From Streptomyces fungicidicus (lineage in GTDB: Bacteria > Actinomycetota > Actinomycetes > Streptomycetales > Streptomycetaceae), in the NCBI RefSeq assembly GCF_003665435.1, contig NZ_CP023407.1:4947501-5011500 (forward strand): 64,000 nucleotides of DNA. Reading direction: 5' to 3'. Made by a program: the position numbers and the translations under genes. Below the pieces are notes generated by a model. It was not told the DNA's origin and did not search any database. It saw only the letters and a list, made by a program, of their open reading frames with translations. This document shows, piece after piece, positions 59,440 to 64,000 of this stretch (position 1 is the first letter of the stretch; every line of letters begins with the position of its first letter).

Positions 59440-61196
59440 GCCGCCCTCGTCTCCTCGATCCGGTCGGCCAGCGCCCGTGGGGTCCGGGCGATCAGCACGT
59501 CGGGGATCGAGACGGCGGTGCCGAGCCGCTCCTCCAGCCGGGCGGCCAGCTGGGCCGCGAGCAGGGAGTGCCCGCCGGCGTCGAAGAAGTCGGCGTCCTC
59601 GGTGACGCGGACTCCGAACACGCCGCTCCAGGCGTCGAGGACATGGTCGAGGACGTGGTCCCCGCCGGTCGCCGGGGCGTCGTCCGCGGCGGCGGACAGC
59701 GCCGCCTCGCCGAGCGCGGCCACCTCGTGGCGCGCCACCTTCCCGGTGTGCTCGAGCGGCACATGGGTGACGCGGTGGATCAGCGCGGGGCACACCTGGC
59801 GGGGCAGCCGGGCCGCGAACGCCGCGGTGAGCCGCTCCCTCAGGGCGTCGTCCAGCGGGGTGCCGGGCGCGGTGCGGACACCGACCGCCAGGGTGGGTGG
59901 ATCGCCCCGCAGATAGGCCACCGCCTGGGCGACGCCGGGCACCTCACCGGCGATGCTCTCGACCTCCTCGAGCTCCACCCGGAACCCGCCGGTCTTCACC
60001 TGGGTGTCGGCCCGGCCGAGATAGCCGAGCTGTCCGTCCTCGCGCCGGGTGACGAGGTCTCCGGTGCGGAAGTGCCGGACGCCGTCCCGCTCGACGAACC
60101 GGTCCGCGCCCGGGGCGGTGTCGCCGACGTATCCGAGCGCGACGCCCGCGCCGCCGATCAGCAGCTCGCCGGCGACCCCGGGGGGCACCTCGTTCAGTTC
60201 GGCGTCGACGACCGCCACCGTGCAGCCGGACAGCGGGCGGCCTATCGTGCGGGGGTCCTCCCCCCGGGCGGTGTCGGCCAGGGTCGCGGCGATGGTGGCC
60301 TCGGTCGGCCCGTACACGTTCACGACCCGCTCGGCGGACTCCCGCAGCCGGGCGGCGAGGGAGTCGGGGCAGCGCTCTCCCGCCACCACGGCGACCTCGG
60401 CCCGTGGCAGGTGGCCGAGCGTGGCGTACAGCGAGGGGGTCATGCAGAGGTTGTCGATCTCCTGCACCGCCAGGGCGGCGCCGAGGTCGCCGAGCGAGGC
60501 GTCGAGCGCGACACAGGTGACGCCGTTGACGAAGGGCGTGAGGACCGACCACAGCCAGCCGTCGAAGCCGGGGGAGACCACCGAGGCGGCCCGGCTGCCC
60601 GGCCGGTACTCCAGGGACTCGGCGTTGGCCAGGAAGTTGTCCAGGGAGGCGAAGCCGACGCGCACGCCCTTCGGGCGGCCCGTGGTGCCCGAGGTGTAGA
60701 CGACGTACGCCTCCGTCGCCCGCTCGTCCGGCGCCCAGGGGCCGGTGCCCGCGGGCCGGTCGGCCGCCGCCTCCGAGCCGGCGGTCGCGATCACCGGCAG
60801 ACCGAGGCGCCCGGCGTCCGGCTCCGACGACACGAGCGCCACGCATCCCGCGTCCCGTGTCGTCCAGCGCAGCCGGTCCACCGGATGCCGCTCGTCGAGC
60901 AGCACCGCCGACGCGCCGCGGGCCCAGACCGCCAGCAGGCCGCTGAGCGCGTAGCACGACCGGCCCGCCATGACGGCGACCCGGTCACCCGCTCCCACGC
61001 CGGCCCTTTCGAGCCGGCCGGCCAGACCCGCCGTCGAGGCGGCGATCTCCCGCCAGGTCAGCCCGCGGCCGTCGACACCGACCGAGCCGGTCCGGTCGGG
61101 TCGCTCCCCGGCCCACCGTTCCAGCGCCCTCCGGGCGCGCGGAACATGTGCGAGGGCGGGAATCGCCGGGTCCCTGGACACAGCGGTACTGCTCAC
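59436..61196 (-). CDS. Stand-alone NRPS adenylation-thiolation didomain
   Basis: 586 residues. The adenylation domain spans about 20-500: core A3 YTSGTTGRPKG, A4 SPGFDGWLW, A5 NVYGPTEAT, A7 RTGDLV, A8 GYLGRADTQVKTGGFRVEL, A10 region with lysine in EHTGKVARH. The Asp of FDGW sits where the code residue that binds the alpha-amino group is expected, so an alpha-amino acid is the likely substrate. The carrier domain (about 510-586) has the phosphopantetheine serine 544 in DAGGHSLLA. There is no condensation domain. GTG at 61196 follows AAGGGGGAGAT. It probably activates and tethers one amino acid for the P450. Confidence 0.93.
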   Translation of the reverse strand: MSSTAVSRDPAIPALAHVPRARRALERWAGERPDRTGSVGVDGRGLTWREIAASTAGLAGRLERAGVGAGDRVAVMAGRSCYALSGLLAVWARGASAVLLDERHPVDRLRWTTRDAGCVALVSSEPDAGRLGLPVIATAGSEAAADRPAGTGPWAPDERATEAYVVYTSGTTGRPKGVRVGFASLDNFLANAESLEYRPGSRAASVVSPGFDGWLWSVLTPFVNGVTCVALDASLGDLGAALAVQEIDNLCMTPSLYATLGHLPRAEVAVVAGERCPDSLAARLRESAERVVNVYGPTEATIAATLADTARGEDPRTIGRPLSGCTVAVVDAELNEVPPGVAGELLIGGAGVALGYVGDTAPGADRFVERDGVRHFRTGDLVTRREDGQLGYLGRADTQVKTGGFRVELEEVESIAGEVPGVAQAVAYLRGDPPTLAVGVRTAPGTPLDDALRERLTAAFAARLPRQVCPALIHRVTHVPLEHTGKVARHEVAALGEAALSAAADDAPATGGDHVLDHVLDAWSGVFGVRVTEDADFFDAGGHSLLAAQLAARLEERLGTAVSIPDVLIARTPRALADRIEETRAA

Positions 61197-61280
61197 TCGA
61201 TCTCCCCCTTTGTCCGCCGGGGAGCCCCTGGGCCGTTCGCCGAGGAGCCCCCTGGCCTCACGATTGCGCGGGCCGCCCCG

Positions 61281-61988
61281 TCAGTCCGGTTTGACGGCCC
61301 ACAGGATGACGTTCGTGCCGAAGAACTTCTTGCGCCAGCCGATGTCCTGGAAGCCGATCTCGCGCAGTACGCCGGCGACGCGCTCCGGCGAGGCGAAGGC
61401 GAGGGTGCTGGACTCGAGATAGCTGTAGGAACTCCGGTCGCGGGCCACGATCTGCCCGAGCAGCGGCACGATGACGCGGACGCCCCACGTCACGACCGGC
61501 TTCACCAGCCCGCTGGGCGGGCAGGTCTCGAGGACCACCAGGCGGCCGCCCGGCTTGAGCACCCGGTGCTGTTCGCGCAGCACCCCCTCCAGGTCCTGGA
61601 CGTTCCTGAGCAGGTAGCCCTCGGTGACCGCGTCGAAGGAGCCGTCCCCGAAGGGCAGCCGGGTCGCGTCCGCCTGCAGCCAGCGCACCGCGCCGGCCCC
61701 GGGCTTGGTCCGCGCGCGGCGCAGCATCTCGCCGGAGAAGTCCGCACCCGTGACGGCGGTCGCGGGGTACTTCCGGGCGGCCTGCAGGGCGATCGCGCCC
61801 GTGCCCGTGGCCAGGTCGAGAAGGTGTCCGCCCCGGCCCGGCGCGGCGCGCGCGGCCACCTCGCGGCACCAGCTCCCGTGACGGCCCAGCGTCATGACGG
61901 AGTTCATCCGGTCGTAGTAACCGGCGATCTTCTCGAAGATGCCGTGGACTTCGGAGCGTTTTTCCTGGGGTTGGCGGTCAAGCGTCAC
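61281..61988 (-). CDS. UbiE/MenG-type C-methyltransferase
   Basis: 235 residues. The start VHGIFEKIAGYYDRMNSVMTLG is diagnostic of UbiE/COQ5 enzymes, followed by motif I LLDLATGTGAIAL, DATRLPFGDGSFDAVTEGYLLRNV and the late motif VLKPGGRLVVLE. Such enzymes C-methylate a prenylated quinol. In this operon, next to UbiA and NRPS-type genes, it more likely serves a natural product than menaquinone. GTG at 61988 (GAAGGGA upstream, 11-bp overlap with ubiA) is preferred over ATG at 62027, which has no ribosome site. Confidence 0.9.
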   Translation of the reverse strand: MTLDRQPQEKRSEVHGIFEKIAGYYDRMNSVMTLGRHGSWCREVAARAAPGRGGHLLDLATGTGAIALQAARKYPATAVTGADFSGEMLRRARTKPGAGAVRWLQADATRLPFGDGSFDAVTEGYLLRNVQDLEGVLREQHRVLKPGGRLVVLETCPPSGLVKPVVTWGVRVIVPLLGQIVARDRSSYSYLESSTLAFASPERVAGVLREIGFQDIGWRKKFFGTNVILWAVKPD

Positions 61989-63003
61989 TTCGCTGAATCC
62001 CTTCGCCGGCGGCGGGCACGGTCGCATCGGTCCGGTCGAGATGGCGACTCGCTCTGGAGTCCATTCCGAACACGTCCGACCCGGCCATGACCACGACGGC
62101 GAGCAGCCCGATCAGCGCCGAGCCCGGCGTCGGCCGCAATCCGAGGAGCAGAAGGCCGAGGAAGACGACGGACACATACATGTCCCGCTGCCCGACCAGG
62201 TTGTACTGGAGGGGTGTACGGGCCCGGACCATTGCGGCCATGTTAGCCACGGCCGGAACGCCCACGAGGGCGGCCACGAGCAGGCGGTCGGGCAGGTCGC
62301 CGACGAGGACCAGCACCGGGAACGCGACGTAGACCAGGGTGGTCGCCGTCGCGGCCGCCCAGGCGGCCGAGTGCTGCGAGGACATGAGCGCCGGGATCGT
62401 CCGCAGCCCGGCCGCCTTGTCGCCCGCGTAGTCGGGGACGTTCTTCATGATGCCCTTGGCGAAGTACCAGCAGAACAGGAAGAGCCCGATGAGGAGCGGC
62501 TGGTAGGAGTCGTACCGGGGTATCTCCCCCCACGAGTCGCCGAGCAGCGCGCCCGCGATGTACGGCTCCGTGACCGCCATCGAGAAGACCGCCATGCCGA
62601 CGACCGGGCGGCCCTTCAGCCGCCACCGGGGCGAGGAGTACCCGAGCACCAGGAAGACGCTGAACACCCAGAGCAGGCTCTGGGCGAGGGAGATCACGAG
62701 CGACAGCACCAGCATCAGGGCCAGGCCCGCGTACACGGTCCTCCGCAGCAGCCCGACGCCGGCGGTCTCCACCAGCGTCAGACGGCCCGGCACGTTCTTC
62801 CCGTCCTCCACCAGGTCGGTCACGGCGTTGTGGGCGTTGGCGGCCAGCGGGGCGGCGATGTGGATGAGGACGCCGAGCAGCACCACGGCGTCGAAGGGAT
62901 GCCCGGCCACGGCCGCTCCCACGCAGTAGGAGAGCGGGCTGACGAGCAGCGTCCGGGGTCGCACCAGTTCGACGGTCGCGTGGAAACGTGCCATGCGGCG
63001 CAT
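61978..63003 (-). CDS. UbiA-family membrane prenyltransferase
   Basis: 341 residues with about nine membrane helices. The first Mg-diphosphate motif NAHNAVTDLVEDGKN (NxxxDxxxD) and the second DYAGDKAAGLRT (DxxxD) are intact, so it should prenylate an aromatic acceptor using a polyprenyl diphosphate. The chain length cannot be predicted. ATG at 63003 is chosen because AAAGAGG is 7 bp upstream; the frame is open to 63045. It is coupled to the methyltransferase. Confidence 0.92.
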   Translation of the reverse strand: MRRMARFHATVELVRPRTLLVSPLSYCVGAAVAGHPFDAVVLLGVLIHIAAPLAANAHNAVTDLVEDGKNVPGRLTLVETAGVGLLRRTVYAGLALMLVLSLVISLAQSLLWVFSVFLVLGYSSPRWRLKGRPVVGMAVFSMAVTEPYIAGALLGDSWGEIPRYDSYQPLLIGLFLFCWYFAKGIMKNVPDYAGDKAAGLRTIPALMSSQHSAAWAAATATTLVYVAFPVLVLVGDLPDRLLVAALVGVPAVANMAAMVRARTPLQYNLVGQRDMYVSVVFLGLLLLGLRPTPGSALIGLLAVVVMAGSDVFGMDSRASRHLDRTDATVPAAGEGIQRSDA

Positions 63004-63060
63004 GGGTCGGCCTCTTTCGTGAAGTCGCGCGCTTGCAGAAGACATCCGCCCCGGTGGCGG

Positions 63061-64000
63061 TCAGAGCCGGGTGAGGGTCAGCCCGAATCCGTCGCGGGGC
63101 CGCAGGGTGATGAGCGCCTTCGGCTCCGGACCCGCGGAGTCCCGCGGGGAGATCTCGAACCTGTCGACGACGTCCGCCAGCAGCAGGCCCATCTCCATCA
63201 GGGCGAACCCCTTCCCGATGCACATGTGGCCACCGGCGCCGAAGGGGAGGTAGGAGCCCTTCTCGGGGGTGCCGTGCGCGAACCGTTCCGGAAGGAACGA
63301 GTCGGGCCGTTCCCAGACCGCCGGATCCCGGTGGACGGCGGCGACGTTGAGCATCACCAGCGCCCCCTCGGGGACCTCGGCGGAGCCGAGGGAGGTGTCC
63401 CGCTTGGCCTGGCGCGGAATGGTCGGGGACGGCGGGAAGAGGCGCATGCTCTCGTACATCACGCTCTCGAGGAGCGTGCCGCGCAGCGCCTCCCCGTCGC
63501 CGGACGCGCGCACTTCCCGGCGGACGGCGTCCTGCACCTCGGGGTAGCACGCCAGCAGATAGAGGGTCCAGGTCAGCGCGCTCGCCGTGGTCTCGAACCC
63601 GGCCAGGATCGTGGTCAGCACCTCGTCCCGGACGGCGGCGTCGGTCAGCGGTTCCCCGGCTTCGCCGACCCGGGCTTCCAGCAGGAGGTCCAGCAGGTCG
63701 CCGTGGTGCCGGCCGGACGCGCGCCGTTCCCCGACGATGCCGTGCACCAGGGTGTCGAGGCTGCGCAGGGTGGCGGCGAAGCGGCGGTTGCGCCGGGTGG
63801 GGACGCCGACGGGCAGGGCGACCGGCTTGCGGATGCGGCGTTCGACGAAGTCGAGCAGGAACGCGGCCGTCTCCGGGTTGACCGTGCCGGACACGCTGTC
63901 GCCGGACCGGCTGAACATGCACCGCGACACGGTGTCCAGGGTGAAGGCCAGCATCTCCTCGTAGACGCTCAGCCGCGTGCGGTCCCGGCCGGCCCACCGC
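63061..64000 (-). CDS. Cytochrome P450, N-terminal part cut by window edge
   Basis: The visible 312 residues run off the right edge with an open frame. The heme-binding motif FGAGGHMCIGKGFALME, the I-helix TTILAGFETTASALTW, the K-helix ESMRLFPP and the PERF motif mark it as a P450. The AGFETT/PERF style resembles fungal- or CYP102/CYP110-like enzymes rather than the first P450 of this operon. It lies 57 bp upstream of the prenyltransferase gene and probably oxidises the prenyl or ring part of the product (inference). Confidence 0.9.
   Translation of the reverse strand, partial: RWAGRDRTRLSVYEEMLAFTLDTVSRCMFSRSGDSVSGTVNPETAAFLLDFVERRIRKPVALPVGVPTRRNRRFAATLRSLDTLVHGIVGERRASGRHHGDLLDLLLEARVGEAGEPLTDAAVRDEVLTTILAGFETTASALTWTLYLLACYPEVQDAVRREVRASGDGEALRGTLLESVMYESMRLFPPSPTIPRQAKRDTSLGSAEVPEGALVMLNVAAVHRDPAVWERPDSFLPERFAHGTPEKGSYLPFGAGGHMCIGKGFALMEMGLLLADVVDRFEISPRDSAGPEPKALITLRPRDGFGLTLTRL

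Noticed and set aside
61281..63003. UbiA and UbiE homologues as housekeeping menaquinone genes
   Set aside because: They are coupled to A-T, thioesterase and P450 genes, which fits a natural-product operon better, though a menaquinone role is not fully excluded.

Overview
The window is high-GC actinobacterial DNA and is almost certainly from a Streptomyces chromosome. Codon third positions are strongly GC-biased, GTG starts and 4-bp ATGA/GTGA overlaps are common, and there is a TTA (bldA-type) codon. The gene content also fits: a Streptomyces-style chitinase promoter, a GntP/IclR/RidA module, a Tad pilus locus, SpoIIE-like phosphatase, AhpC/AhpD/OxyR and secreted M14 and M28 peptidases. No tRNA, rRNA, CRISPR array, transposase or integrase was seen.

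Layout, left to right. 1-623: end of a secreted serine protease. 642-7584: a catabolic module with an N-acyl-D-amino-acid deacylase and a D-serine-dehydratase-like PLP enzyme on the minus strand, divergent from a PfkB sugar-acid kinase, an IclR regulator, RidA and a GntP permease. A perfect inverted repeat lies in the divergent gap. 7669-13021: a small acidic protein, a zinc carboxypeptidase, an Nramp-like transporter and a GH18 chitinase with the classic paired chitinase operators.

13297-24994: a Tad/Flp pilus locus (orphan zinc-ribbon protein, CpaB, CpaE, two TadE, CpaF, TadB, TadC, a histidine kinase/response regulator pair, Flp pilin, TadG-like protein, lipoprotein, OmpA-like protein). 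27216-30813: the most interesting part. One long gene carries a Flp-pilin-like class III signal module inside a polymorphic toxin that ends in a Tox-REase-5-like nuclease domain. It is followed by an Imm52-like immunity gene and a translationally coupled unknown gene. The pilin and toxin genes share a nearly identical promoter built on GGGCCC palindromes, so I propose a pilus-linked, co-regulated toxin/immunity system. Two secreted proteins of unknown function follow.

32597-56120: mostly housekeeping and stress functions. These are a flavin oxidoreductase, a methyltransferase, UppS, PIN-PhoH, a lytic transglycosylase, an AI-2E transporter, AhpD/AhpC divergent from OxyR, a PadR-regulated FtsX-type ABC exporter, an SPFH protein with a ribbon-helix-helix partner, a class A penicillin-binding protein, a GAF/SpoIIE/HATPase phosphatase with a TTA codon, a DUF402 protein, fumarase and an M28 aminopeptidase.

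56355-64000: a tightly coupled minus-strand biosynthetic operon that runs off the right edge: P450, UbiA prenyltransferase, UbiE-type methyltransferase, adenylation-carrier protein, thioesterase, second P450 and a DUF711-like protein. The logic (carrier-bound amino acid oxidised by P450 and released by thioesterase, plus prenylation and C-methylation) suggests a prenylated aromatic or quinone-like natural product. At least two interspersed-repeat types are present, and in two cases they are absorbed in frame into coding sequence (the PfkB kinase and the histidine kinase).
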